Shown: positions 15,397-23,773, counted from the stretch's first letter. The stretch is DNA of 48,206 nt from Nitrospinaceae bacterium (GCA_029261555.1 JAJDBB010000097.1:1-48206); one strand, 5' to 3'. Notes: generated by a model not told the origin, from the letters alone. Program-made: numbers and translations.

Positions 15397-15894
15397 ATGA
15401 ATAAAGAAATTATCTTGGAATTATTTTATTCCAAGGGTGGCAAGATCGACGAGATTAACGATTTGCTGGACAAACGCTTTAACACTCATCCCAAGCGGAA
15501 AATTTCAATCTTTGGGGAATATATTAAAAGTCGGATCCATATGAATCCTAAAATTCTCAAAATGCCAAAAATGGAAATCACTCCGGATGAAGCTGTATAT
15601 TTAAGCCTTTATCCGGGTCTGGAGTCGGTTGAAGTTTTGGATTTGAGGAAAAATTATATTGAGGACGTTGGCTTTCAGTGCATCGCCCAATCTCCGGTAT
15701 TGAAGAACTTGAGGACGCTGGATTTAAGGAACAACCGGATCACCCGGAAGGGGATTTTAACTTTCATGGAATCCGAAAACTTTTCCAAACTGGAAAGCCT
15801 GGATATCAGGAGCAATCAGCTCGCTTCAAGCTGGGCAAATAAAATAAAACAAAGTCCGAGTTTTCCAAACATAAAAGAAGTCAGGATACTTTAA
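15397..15894 (+). CDS. Leucine-rich-repeat protein
   Basis: A 165-residue soluble protein. An N-terminal helical part is followed by about three leucine-rich repeats: 'LESVEVLDLRKNYIEDVGFQ', 'LKNLRTLDLRNNRITRKGIL' and 'FSKLESLDIRSNQLASSW'. The repeat type (LxxLDLRxNxI) is the RI-like/cysteine-containing kind found in many environmental bacteria. LRRs mediate protein-protein contacts; no partner is obvious. The gene is alone. Short palindromes (for example around 15360-15372) lie just upstream and may be regulatory. Confidence 0.75.
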   Translation: MNKEIILELFYSKGGKIDEINDLLDKRFNTHPKRKISIFGEYIKSRIHMNPKILKMPKMEITPDEAVYLSLYPGLESVEVLDLRKNYIEDVGFQCIAQSPVLKNLRTLDLRNNRITRKGILTFMESENFSKLESLDIRSNQLASSWANKIKQSPSFPNIKEVRIL

Positions 15895-15895
15895 C

Positions 15896-16024
15896 CAGGC
15901 TAACGCCTGGAGGTGGGATCGGCGACAACGGTTTGGGTTGATGCTCCAAATCTAGATATGGCATTTACCGTATAAGATGGCCTTCCAGCTCCGGCGCCCT
16001 GATAGGGCGCCTATTGGGTCCAAC
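15896..16024. repeat. Dispersed intergenic repeat, copy 2, with perfect hairpin
   Basis: Shares ATTTACCGTATAAGAT (15963-15978) and TATTGGGT (16012-16019) with copy 1 at 11907-12006. It also carries its own perfect stem GGCGCCCT/AGGGCGCC (15993-16000, 16004-16011) and a CCAGGC-CGCCTGG-type hairpin at the left. The perfect stem may act as a transcription end for the flanking genes. Confidence 0.5.
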
Positions 16025-16025
16025 G

Positions 16026-16334
16026 TCAAAACAGCAGAGTATGATTTTTTCGTTCGCCGATTTTTTGAACGATCTTGTCGGCGATTTCGGCGGACTTGAT
16101 TTTGTACTCCTCGCTCTCCAGGATACCGCGAAATTTGCTCACCAGATGGTCCCGCACGCCGGTTTGGGATTTTCCGGGCGACGCTTCGGTTTTTCGAGTT
16201 GTCGACAGAGTGACTTGGTCAGCGGCGCTCGCCGACTTTGTTTTCCCGTCGAAACCCGCAGGCGCGTTTGGATTGGGCTTGTTTAAACGCTCTTGCCCTA
16301 AAGTTTTTTCAAACTGGTTAATTTTGTTAATCAT
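16026..16334 (-). CDS. FlgM-like anti-sigma-28 factor
   Basis: A 102-residue protein with the FlgM layout: an N-terminal disordered, Ser/Thr-rich half ending in 'ADQVTLSTTRK', and a helical C-terminus 'VRDHLVSKFRGILESEEYKI' followed by 'KSAEIADKIVQKI'. The C-terminal helices are where FlgM grips sigma-28. In flagellate bacteria FlgM holds FliA until the hook is finished. No flagellar structural genes are in this window, but a second small protein lies upstream in the same transcript. Family identity rests on the C-terminal pattern. Confidence 0.7.
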   Translation of the reverse strand: MINKINQFEKTLGQERLNKPNPNAPAGFDGKTKSASAADQVTLSTTRKTEASPGKSQTGVRDHLVSKFRGILESEEYKIKSAEIADKIVQKIGERKNHTLLF

Positions 16335-16348
16335 TTTTCTCGCCCCAT

Positions 16349-16729
16349 TTAGTTGATTAAATTTGAAACCTCTTCAGGATGAAGTCTGCCGGATTGACCT
16401 TCGACGGCCTTGTCCGTTTCATCCAAAATCTGGTTTCCTGCCAGGACTGCCAACTCTTCAACTTTTCCGGAACGTTCTTTTTCCAAACCGACCACCGGCA
16501 AATGTTCGATAGCCTTTATCAAGCTAACAAAGGCGTTTGCAAAGCGGTTGGGAATGATTTGAGTTTGAACCGTTCGGGGTGACTTTGAATCCTGAACTGA
16601 AAAGTCCAGAACGTCGGTCGCGTCGTTTTGCGAACGCGAGCCTTTGGGCGTTTGCCCGGAAGAGGCGGCGTTTCCCGGCCCTTGACGAAAAATGGGCGTA
16701 GAAAACTGATTGAAGATTCGAATATCCAT
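16349..16729 (-). CDS. Small protein preceding the FlgM-like gene, function unknown
   Basis: A 126-residue protein starting at ATG 16729 behind a strong AGGAGG site. The first 70 residues are polar, Ser/Gln-rich and probably disordered; the last 45 are helical ('VEELAVLAGNQILDETDKAV', then 'EGQSGRLHPEEVSNLIN'). It ends 15 bp before the FlgM-like gene, so both are in one unit and a flagellar or anti-sigma role is possible by association only. I do not recognise a family. Confidence 0.55.
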   Translation of the reverse strand: MDIRIFNQFSTPIFRQGPGNAASSGQTPKGSRSQNDATDVLDFSVQDSKSPRTVQTQIIPNRFANAFVSLIKAIEHLPVVGLEKERSGKVEELAVLAGNQILDETDKAVEGQSGRLHPEEVSNLIN

Positions 16730-16925
16730 TGTATCCTCCTTGATGTAAAACCTCCGCTCGGGCCTCCAACCCTTGCTTACACTCCATTACGGCAAGGGTC
16801 TTGTTTAACTTGAGATCTAATTTGAAAAATCATTGAAGGGGCTGGCCTTAGAGCGTTTTTAAAAGTTCCATTAATGAAACCGTTTAAATGCCTCATTGTT
16901 TGACAGGGTGATTCGTAAATGGGAA

Positions 16926-17183
16926 GACCAGTGCCTAATATAGGTGAAATATCTGGTCTCCAAAGACGACAAGCCAATCAATTTAACGATCAATACTCCC
17001 GGTACCTACGTTTTCGGATACTGGGCGCGAAGCAGGTGGGGTGGCATTCCCTGCCAATCCATCAATCCACGCGGTAATGTTAACAATTGGAGTTCAGAAA
17101 CAGCCCGCATTGAAGATCATGGGTTCAACAGGGCGGGAGCGAGGGAATTTAAAACACATATTAATTTAAACAAAAAGTTGTAA
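16926..17183 (+). pseudogene. Possible ClpP-like fragment in a weak reading frame
   Basis: Translation from about 16926 reads 'DQCLI', a stop, then 'VKYLVSKDDKPINLTINTPG'. This resembles the ClpP stretch that ends in 'KPIxLYINSPGG', but similarity fades immediately after the PG and the catalytic serine and histidine regions are not seen. The open part (GTG 16944 to 17183, 79 codons) has no good ribosome-binding site. It may be a decayed gene remnant or a chance match. Confidence 0.2.
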
Positions 17184-17255
17184 ATTCCATATAAAAGGCT
17201 TGCTAATTTTTAAATTTATCATATAATAATAGTTAGGTTATCCTCTTCTCTAGCA

Positions 17256-17297
17256 GAACCGCTTGTCTGGTATCCTCCCCCTCCAGGCAGGCGGTTC
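17256..17297. repeat. Near-perfect inverted repeat upstream of the HMA gene
   Basis: Arms GAACCGCTTGTCTGG (17256-17270) and its near-complement (17283-17297) match at 13 of 15 positions around a 12-base spacer. No T-run follows on the plus strand. It could be a regulatory hairpin or a mobile-element remnant. Confidence 0.45.
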
Positions 17298-17431
17298 ACG
17301 TTTTAGGCTCCTCAATCGCTCGCATTTGTATCTCACACGAAGCAAACAGGGACGTTTTAACCGCTCTGTAGGCGTTGCTGTTCGCTAAAATACTCGCTAT
17401 AATTTTTTTAGAAACTACGGGAGATTTAAAA

Positions 17432-17644
17432 ATGACTGAACATATTCTTCATGTAGAAGGAATGAGTTGCGGGCATTGCGTGGAAACCATTAAAAACGCC
17501 GTAGGAGGGTTGGAGGGCGTGCAAAATGTTTCAGTAGACATGGATACGAAAGAAGTGACCGTGGCAATTGAAGGGGAGCGGACGGAACTTTCCGCGGTTG
17601 CCGATACGATCAGAGTGGCAGGTTTTGAGATCGCCGCTCAATGA
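17432..17644 (+). CDS. Heavy-metal-associated (HMA) domain protein, CopZ-like copper chaperone
   Basis: A 70-residue protein that is a single HMA fold with the metal-binding MxCxxC motif in 'VEGMSCGHCVETIKNAVGGL', followed by 'GVQNVSVDMDTKEVTVAI'. ATG 17432 with GGGAG just upstream is chosen over a longer upstream frame because the domain starts there. Such proteins carry Cu(I) (less often Hg or other soft metals) to P-type ATPases. No ATPase is adjacent. The gene is convergent with the HtrA gene. Confidence 0.88.
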   Translation: MTEHILHVEGMSCGHCVETIKNAVGGLEGVQNVSVDMDTKEVTVAIEGERTELSAVADTIRVAGFEIAAQ

Positions 17645-17652
17645 GTCTGGAG

Positions 17653-18831
17653 TTATAAAGCCGATTGTTTGACAGCGATCCGGAGGGTTTTTTCTTTGCC
17701 TTTTCGGAGAATTTTTATGGGGGCCGTTTTCCCCGCCTGGGTGGCGGCGACCAGCGTTTTCAATTTTCGGACGCCGATTATTTCCCGGCCGTCGTAGCTG
17801 AGAATAACGTCGCCCTTTTGGATTCCAGCCAGTTCGGCGGGCGCCTTTTTTTCCACGCCTTCGACGACGACTCTTCCTCTTTTATACGGCACATCCAATA
17901 ACCGCGCCATGTCTCGCGTCAGCGGCTTCGCCTCCAGGCCCACCCAGCCGCGTTCCACCTTGCCTCTTTGAATCAATTCGTCCGCCACGCGAACGGCCAT
18001 TTCCATGGGAATGGCGAAACCCATACCGGCGCCAATTTCTTCCACCGCCGTGTTGATCCCAATTATTTTGCCTTCCATGTCGACCAACGGCCCGCCGCTG
18101 TTGCCGGGGGTTATGGACGCGTCGGTTTGAATAAAATTTTCGTGATCGGCTATCCCCAGCCCAAACCTACCCTTGGCTCCGATCACCCCCACCGTAACGG
18201 TTCCCTGCAAGCCGTATGGATTGCCAACAGCCATCACCCATTCGCCGACCTCCAGATCCCTTTCCGTCTCGAACTCGGGAACCGGAAAACCTTTAAAAGA
18301 GAATATTTTTAATATGGCCAGGTCTGTTTGCTGATCGACCCCCGCAATTTTCGCCCAAAATTCCCGCTTGTCGGACAAGCGAACCAACAGCCGTTCGGCT
18401 CCCTGTACGACATGATAATTAGTCAGGATATGGCCTCTTTGGTTGTAAATGATCCCAGACCCAAGACGTTCTGCTTTGTACTCGCGACTGAACGTTTCCT
18501 CAAACCAGCGAGTAACCCGGTGTCGCAAAAAACGCCATTGGTTGCTTTGAAATTTATAATCCTCTGCTATATTCTTTGCCTGTTGGACGTCGCTTATCCC
18601 AACAACGGAGGGTTTAATGTTTTTGGAATGTAGAACAAATGCGTTTTCCAGGGCTAAAACCTTTTGGTATCCAGGCAGTCGTTCGTATGGGTTTTGCGAG
18701 GCGGTTTCCGGTTTTTCGGGGACAGGGGGCGGCTGTTCTCCGGATTGAAGAAAAGACGGGAGCGCGGCGCAGAAAATAAAAATTCCGGCGAATAAAATGG
18801 CGGGATATTTTCTCTTGCGAGGTTCAACCAT
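17653..18831 (-). CDS. HtrA/DegP-type periplasmic serine protease with PDZ domain
   Basis: The 392-residue protein has an N-terminal membrane anchor or uncleaved signal (about 9-27), a proline-rich linker, a trypsin-like S1C domain and one C-terminal PDZ domain. The catalytic triad is visible: His in 'LTNYHVVQGAERLL', Asp in 'QQTDLAILKIF' and Ser in 'ITPGNSGGPLVDMEGKI'. The PDZ part runs through 'ELAGIQKGDVILSYDGREI'. Such enzymes degrade or refold damaged envelope proteins. It is the last gene of a six-gene overlapping cluster, its start overlapping the UbiE gene by 8 bp, so it is probably co-translated with lipid/quinone enzymes. Confidence 0.9.
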   Translation of the reverse strand: MVEPRKRKYPAILFAGIFIFCAALPSFLQSGEQPPPVPEKPETASQNPYERLPGYQKVLALENAFVLHSKNIKPSVVGISDVQQAKNIAEDYKFQSNQWRFLRHRVTRWFEETFSREYKAERLGSGIIYNQRGHILTNYHVVQGAERLLVRLSDKREFWAKIAGVDQQTDLAILKIFSFKGFPVPEFETERDLEVGEWVMAVGNPYGLQGTVTVGVIGAKGRFGLGIADHENFIQTDASITPGNSGGPLVDMEGKIIGINTAVEEIGAGMGFAIPMEMAVRVADELIQRGKVERGWVGLEAKPLTRDMARLLDVPYKRGRVVVEGVEKKAPAELAGIQKGDVILSYDGREIIGVRKLKTLVAATQAGKTAPIKILRKGKEKTLRIAVKQSAL

Positions 18832-19555
18832 TTTTATAACCTACATAGATCGTGACGATTCCAAGGGTGAGGCTATTATACGATATATTTTTGAATCCCG
18901 CCGATTCTAATACTTTGACGAACCCGTCGCCATGAGGGAATTCCGCCACGGATTGAGGCAAATAGGAATAGGCGTTTTTATGGCCGGAGACAAGTCCACC
19001 GACCCAGGGGAGCAGGCGTTGAAAATAAAATGCGAAAATTTCCCTGAAAACCGGATAGGGCGGCGGCGAAAATTCCAGAATAATCATTCTGCCTTTTGGC
19101 CTTAATACTCGGCGCATTTCCTGCAACGCGGCTTCCGGATCGGAAAAATTACGTATCCCAAATGCAGTGACAACGCCATGAAATACTCCGTCGGCAAAAG
19201 GAATTTGTTCTGCACAAGAGGCGAGTAAATCAATTTTTAATTGCAAGCTTTTTGCGTCTACTTTTTGCTTGCCCAATTTCAGCATGGCAAGGCTGAAATC
19301 TGCGCCAAACACTCGAATATTATTGCCGTGTCGCGGAGCAATTTCAATCGCCAGGTCGCAGGTTCCCGTCGCCAAGTCCAGAAAACGTTCGCCCGGTTGC
19401 GGCGCTAGGGTATTGATCGCGCGTTTTCTCCAGTAACTGTCTCGACCCAGGCTCAGGAGCGCGTTCAGGAAATCATAGCGAGGCGCGATCGACGAAAACA
19501 TGGTTTGCACCTGCTTGCCAAATTCGCTGGAATTTTTTTCTGCCTTGGATTTCAT
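18824..19555 (-). CDS. UbiE/MenG-type quinone C-methyltransferase
   Basis: A 243-residue SAM-dependent methyltransferase with UbiE family signatures: 'MFSSIAPRYDFLNALLSLG', 'RFLDLATGTCDLAIEIA' (motif I), 'AFGIRNFSDPEAALQEMRRV' and 'RMIILEFSPPPYPVFREI'. The expected reaction is C-methylation of demethylmenaquinone (or the ubiquinone precursor). It lies in a six-gene cluster, overlapping the enolase-type gene by 4 bp and HtrA by 8 bp. In that setting it may act on another prenylated or fatty substrate, so I leave the symbol empty. Confidence 0.85.
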   Translation of the reverse strand: MKSKAEKNSSEFGKQVQTMFSSIAPRYDFLNALLSLGRDSYWRKRAINTLAPQPGERFLDLATGTCDLAIEIAPRHGNNIRVFGADFSLAMLKLGKQKVDAKSLQLKIDLLASCAEQIPFADGVFHGVVTAFGIRNFSDPEAALQEMRRVLRPKGRMIILEFSPPPYPVFREIFAFYFQRLLPWVGGLVSGHKNAYSYLPQSVAEFPHGDGFVKVLESAGFKNISYNSLTLGIVTIYVGYKNG

Positions 19556-20670
19556 AGAACTGCTTTATCCAAAATACCCTCATCAATATCCAGGCCAAAC
19601 CCTGGATTGGAATCGCCTTCCGCAACCTTCAAGACGCCGCCTGGCCCGAACATGATCGAGGAAGTAACTAGATCGTATTCCAGTAAATAAGTTCCAAAGG
19701 CGCCCTCCTGCGCCAGAATATTTTCCCGGCAGGCGTTAACAATCGTCAGGGCGGCGCGGGTCAACAGGCTGGATTCGCCCACCTGCGCGCCGATGATTAA
19801 TGGGATTTTTAATTGCCGCGCCTGCTCGGCCACTTCGAGGGAGCGTAGGATTCCACCCATTTTTGATATGCGTAAATTAATGATCCATCTACCGGGCATT
19901 TCCCGAATGCGCTGAAATTGTTCGCAGCGTTGGAAACTTTCATCCAGGATTACAGGGACTCCCAAAGCCTCCGACATGGTTTGACAACCCTTATAATTCT
20001 CTGGCTGGAGAGGCTCTTCGACGGCGAATGTTTGAATAGGCAAGAGTCCGATATATTGGATGGCCGCTGTTGAATCGCTCCAAAGGTTGTTGGCGTCCCA
20101 ACGCACTCTTAAATTTTTTAGGTCGAGAGACCGGAGGGTATCGCATTTGGCTTGATCCTCTTCCAGGTTTCCCGAGACTTTGATCTTGAAATCTGAAAAC
20201 CCCATCCTGGTGTAGGTCTCCAACTGTTTTTTGAATCCGGAAAGGCCTTCAACCCCCAGCACCGCCGTATAGATAAATTTTCCGTTCAATTCGGCCAGTG
20301 AAAGCAGGGCCTCTACGGATTGACCCGATCCTTTGGCCAGCAAGTCTATCAGGGCAAGCTCGACAGCGCACCAGGCGGCTGGATTTTTATCCAGTACACT
20401 TACATTATTCAGAGCCCACGATTTTAATAGCTCCAGGGTTTCAAGTTGCAGAAAGGATTCCCGGTGAGCGGCAAAAAATTCAAACGCCGTATCCAGAGTT
20501 TCACCGGTAACATAACTCCGAGGGCAACCCTCGCCGTAGCCCTTTTTCCCCTTTTCGGATTCCGCGACGCAGATCACGGCTTCGGTTTGCATCCTTTCCG
20601 CCGAGGCGTGCTTGAACTTAACCTTGAAAGGAATGGAAAGTTTTTTTAGCGTCAGGTCTTTTATTTTCAT
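19552..20670 (-). CDS. Enolase-superfamily (MLE subgroup) enzyme: dipeptide epimerase or o-succinylbenzoate synthase-like
   Basis: A 372-residue enolase-superfamily enzyme of the muconate-lactonising subgroup. The capping domain is followed by a barrel with all expected catalytic residues: the KxK motif in 'FSDFKIKVSG', metal ligands in 'VRWDANNLW', 'FAVEEPLQP' and 'VILDESFQR', and the second catalytic lysine in 'NLRISKMGG'. It is probably active. Sequence alone does not separate dipeptide epimerase, o-succinylbenzoate synthase and other activities. ATG 20670 is preferred to TTG 20700 since the domain begins at 'KIKDLTLKKLSIPF'. It overlaps the GH3-type gene by 53 bp and the UbiE gene by 4 bp. 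Confidence 0.8.
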   Translation of the reverse strand: MKIKDLTLKKLSIPFKVKFKHASAERMQTEAVICVAESEKGKKGYGEGCPRSYVTGETLDTAFEFFAAHRESFLQLETLELLKSWALNNVSVLDKNPAAWCAVELALIDLLAKGSGQSVEALLSLAELNGKFIYTAVLGVEGLSGFKKQLETYTRMGFSDFKIKVSGNLEEDQAKCDTLRSLDLKNLRVRWDANNLWSDSTAAIQYIGLLPIQTFAVEEPLQPENYKGCQTMSEALGVPVILDESFQRCEQFQRIREMPGRWIINLRISKMGGILRSLEVAEQARQLKIPLIIGAQVGESSLLTRAALTIVNACRENILAQEGAFGTYLLEYDLVTSSIMFGPGGVLKVAEGDSNPGFGLDIDEGILDKAVL

Positions 20671-22345
20671 CGGTCTTGCGCTGGTAACCTGAAAAGTCAA
20701 ATGAACAATCGTCGGAATATTTGAGCCGGGCTTGTTTGAACTGTCCTTCCCGCGCTCCCAGGTCGATTTGGAGCTTCCTGAACGCGGTTCCGGCTCCCGT
20801 TTTCAAGAAAACAATTTCGAGCGGTTTGAGTCGTCCACTCTTGAGCTTTGCAGAATACTCGACGTTCAGGGAGCTCAAAAATTCCTCAACAAGTTGGCCA
20901 AGGTTTTTTACAGGCGCTTCTTCCAAGTAAAGAGTGTAACGGCTGGATTCCTTGTCCGCCAGCAGGATGAAAAAATCGAACGCAATTTCCAGTTCTTTTC
21001 CGGTCAGCGCCATGGCTTCTACAACCTGGCTTTCGTATAATTTTTCACCGGTGATGTTTGTCGTTCCCTTGCCTTTCTGAACGAAACGCAACGTGGGTGT
21101 ATTATTGAACGGCTCTCCAATTTCGACGACGTCGTTAATAAAATAACGGTACAGGCCGTTTAGCGTGGTGGCGATCAGGTAATACCGTTTACCTATTTCG
21201 ATTTGATCCAGAGTCAAAAAACGCGGGTTGGAATTCCCCCAGTCATCCAGACTCGCGAATTCCAGGAAATTTTCATGGAAGGTTGGAACCTCGACGCCGT
21301 TGATCGGGTCGACGGTAAGAGTCCCACGAAACTCGCTGGCAAGGTAGCCCATTTCGATCACCCGGCAGGACTCCGGCAACAAGGTCGTCAATTTAGGAAT
21401 CAGGCCGCTACAACTGCCGCCTGTCCATGTTGCCACCGCCTGAAGATTTGGCCACAGAGTTTTAAAACTCAGTTTGTCCTTACTTTTCAGAAAAATTTCC
21501 AATTCCCTCGCCCGCATTTGATCAGGCTCAAATTTTTGCGCTGCCTTTTTTAGTTTGGGATTCGACCCTGACAATATGGAAGAAAAACTTCCTGTAGACA
21601 AAAATTCGATAAGCCGGGGCAGATTACTCTTGATTGTGTCCAGCAGTATTAAAAAGGTAGAGGGGTTGGCGCTGGCCAAAAAACTAACGTCTCTTTCCCG
21701 GACGCCATACGCGGCGATCAATAAATATTTAAGTTGATAATCTTCAAGCGCCAAAACCTCTTTGGGAACCAGATACTTTGATTTTACCGACCGGGGCATG
21801 GAGTCGACGATAAGTCCGGACATGGAACCGAAAGGCGAGCCGGTCTCTAAAAAACCCTCCACCACCGGACTGGCCACGGCAAGAATTTTTCCGCGATAAA
21901 TGGATGGGACGGCCAGATATTGGGCACAGGCGTATAAGGCCTGACTTTTTTTGAGTTGGGATATGCCGCCGGGAACCAGAGGGATGTATTTGGGTTGACC
22001 CGTCGTGCCGCTGGTTTGCGCGTACATAACAGGCTGTTCTGTATTCAAGACCGGTTTTTTGTTTTCCTCCTGATCGTCGATTTTACTGCGCAGATCCTCG
22101 TAATTATGGGTTGGAACCGAGGCACAAAACTCCTGGTAATTTCGAATGGAACTGAAGCCATGATCGCGGCCAAACGCCGTCTCGCTGTTTCTGGATATTA
22201 TGTCGGCAAGCAGTTTTTCCTGGACGGTTTTAAGATCGCTTGTTTTTTCTATGAACGGATCCCATAGAATTTTTTTTAGAAAAAATAATTCCGCGGCAAT
22301 CCAGACATTCAGGAAAGCGTTTTTAAAACGGCCTGGAGGATTCAA
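20618..22345 (-). CDS. GH3-family acyl-adenylating enzyme (auxin-responsive GH3-like)
   Basis: A 575-residue protein of the GH3 family. The ATP-binding motif is 'YAQTSGTTGQPKYIPLV', and later motifs include 'IEMGYLASEFRGTLT', 'YYLIATTLNGLYRYFINDVV' and 'KGTTNITGEKLYESQVVEAM'. In plants GH3 enzymes adenylate a carboxylic acid (jasmonate, auxin) and join it to an amino acid. Bacterial members exist but their substrates are mostly unknown. The gene is between a fatty acid hydroxylase and an enolase-superfamily enzyme, overlapping both, which suggests a modified fatty acid or acyl-amino-acid product (inference). Length is normal for the family. Confidence 0.85.
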   Translation of the reverse strand: MNPPGRFKNAFLNVWIAAELFFLKKILWDPFIEKTSDLKTVQEKLLADIISRNSETAFGRDHGFSSIRNYQEFCASVPTHNYEDLRSKIDDQEENKKPVLNTEQPVMYAQTSGTTGQPKYIPLVPGGISQLKKSQALYACAQYLAVPSIYRGKILAVASPVVEGFLETGSPFGSMSGLIVDSMPRSVKSKYLVPKEVLALEDYQLKYLLIAAYGVRERDVSFLASANPSTFLILLDTIKSNLPRLIEFLSTGSFSSILSGSNPKLKKAAQKFEPDQMRARELEIFLKSKDKLSFKTLWPNLQAVATWTGGSCSGLIPKLTTLLPESCRVIEMGYLASEFRGTLTVDPINGVEVPTFHENFLEFASLDDWGNSNPRFLTLDQIEIGKRYYLIATTLNGLYRYFINDVVEIGEPFNNTPTLRFVQKGKGTTNITGEKLYESQVVEAMALTGKELEIAFDFFILLADKESSRYTLYLEEAPVKNLGQLVEEFLSSLNVEYSAKLKSGRLKPLEIVFLKTGAGTAFRKLQIDLGAREGQFKQARLKYSDDCSFDFSGYQRKTDENKRPDAKKTFHSFQG

Positions 22346-23220
22346 GCTTGTTCGATCCCTTTGATGAACGGGGTTTTCATCTGGGCGAGAAACTTCATGG
22401 GATATCTAGGATGGGGCAGGCCCAGAGTTCCGACTTGTTTTTCCTTTGGTAAAAAGCGCGTTCCAAAAAGGGAGTCCCAGATGATGAGGTTGTTGCCGTA
22501 ATTCTGGTTTGAAATCTCGGCGATTTTGGAGTGATGCCAGCGGTGCAACTCGGGTCCGCTGATAATATAGTTTAATAATCCCAGGCGGATATCAATATTG
22601 CAGTGCTGGAAGAAGCCGTTGACGGAATAGAAAACCATGTACAGGGCTAACACCTCCTCGCCAACGCCAAGAACTATGAATGGAAGGGCGTCGAACAAAA
22701 ACTGCAGGCATTTATCCACGGGATGAAACCGAGCCACGTTCACCCAGTACAATTTTGGAGGAGAATGATGGACGGCGTGGAATCGCCACAGCAAGGGCCA
22801 TTCGTGAGCGATGCGGTGCAGCCAGTAGCGAAAAAAATCCGCGCACAAAACCATGACTCCAGCTTGCAACCACGCAGGCCAATGGTGCGGCCAAAAACTG
22901 TCTAGAGTCAGTTGCCGCGAGTTTAAAAATTCCACCAGGGTCAGGGACGCAAGAATTGTCAGCAAGGCGGGAAGGACGACCTGAACCGTTGCCATAAAAA
23001 CCGCGTCGTTAAAGACGTCTTCGCCGTCGGGATTCCATTCTTTCCGGTGCGAAAACTTAATTTCCAAAAGCGTAATTGCCAGGGCGCCGCAAACCACCGG
23101 AACATAACTTGATACTTTCATATCAAACCCAAGGCGCAGCAAATAATTATGCAAACACAGACACAGGGCCATTAAGGCAGGGTAGGCGGTCCAGGCTACG
23201 ACATTTTCAATTTTAGTCAT
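22342..23220 (-). CDS. Sterol desaturase / fatty acid hydroxylase family protein
   Basis: The 292-residue integral membrane di-iron enzyme has the three histidine clusters of the superfamily: 'YWLHRIAHEWP' (HxxxH), 'FHAVHHSPP' (HxxHH) and 'LHRWHHSKI' (HxxHH). Four or five hydrophobic helices surround them. Relatives hydroxylate or desaturate fatty acids, sterols or alkyl glycerols with molecular oxygen. Overlaps with the genes on both sides (4 and 8 bp) place it in the coupled six-gene unit, so it probably supplies a hydroxylated acyl or isoprenoid substrate to the GH3-type enzyme (inference). Confidence 0.88.
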   Translation of the reverse strand: MTKIENVVAWTAYPALMALCLCLHNYLLRLGFDMKVSSYVPVVCGALAITLLEIKFSHRKEWNPDGEDVFNDAVFMATVQVVLPALLTILASLTLVEFLNSRQLTLDSFWPHHWPAWLQAGVMVLCADFFRYWLHRIAHEWPLLWRFHAVHHSPPKLYWVNVARFHPVDKCLQFLFDALPFIVLGVGEEVLALYMVFYSVNGFFQHCNIDIRLGLLNYIISGPELHRWHHSKIAEISNQNYGNNLIIWDSLFGTRFLPKEKQVGTLGLPHPRYPMKFLAQMKTPFIKGIEQA

Positions 23221-23662
23221 GGCTTGCTGTTTTTCGTTTGCCCAAGCTGTATTTGAAATGAAATTGGCCCCAAAGTATTAAAAACATCGCCAACACCAAG
23301 TGAAAGGAGGGTGGAATTCTTGCGCCCCACCAAGGGTGATCCGGGGCTATGGTGAATCCGACAATCAGCCGAATCAACATGATGAAAAAATACAATCCGC
23401 CCAGACCGAGTAAGATTTTGTCGGCGGCTCTTCGCGGTTTGATTCGTTCTTCGCGGAAATCGGATATGACTTTCAGGCACCCCGCGATAATCAGCGCCTG
23501 GGAAAACGCCAGAACGCCATAGGGAAGGGCTCCGCTTTGCCAATCCTCGAAGGGTGGAAGAAACTCGACGGGATAAAAATATTGTAAAGCCTGCGCCCCC
23601 ACTCGAAAACAAAAAAGCGCCAACAGACAAGCCAACCCATAACTGTAGGTCCGGGAGTTCAC
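23213..23662 (-). CDS. Small polytopic membrane protein leading the GH3/hydroxylase operon
   Basis: A 149-residue protein with four predicted membrane helices (about 8-24, 45-66, 82-103 and 120-138). Aromatic residues are frequent at the membrane edges ('FYPVEFLPPFEDW', 'DHPWWGARIPPSF'). No family recognised. It is the first gene of the six-gene cluster and overlaps the hydroxylase by 8 bp, so it may be an accessory or anchoring subunit of that enzyme. Confidence 0.65.
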   Translation of the reverse strand: MNSRTYSYGLACLLALFCFRVGAQALQYFYPVEFLPPFEDWQSGALPYGVLAFSQALIIAGCLKVISDFREERIKPRRAADKILLGLGGLYFFIMLIRLIVGFTIAPDHPWWGARIPPSFHLVLAMFLILWGQFHFKYSLGKRKTASHD

Positions 23663-23773
23663 AGTATTTTTTTACGTGCGACCATAACGCTTTATTAAAG
23701 AAATTGACAGGGTGATTCCGCTAAACTACCATCGAATTTCGTTGATGTTTAGTAGTTTTTGCAGAGGACGTTT

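Larger units (their letters stand above)
16730..17431. other. Gene-poor 700-bp stretch
   Basis: The stretch holds the ribosome-binding site and leader of the gene at 16729, an ACCCTTG/CAAGGGT hairpin-forming pair (about 16768-16801), a weak open frame at 16944-17183 with a ClpP-like segment, a near-perfect inverted repeat at 17256-17297, and the leader of the HMA-domain gene. I see no other convincing gene. Confidence 0.5.
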
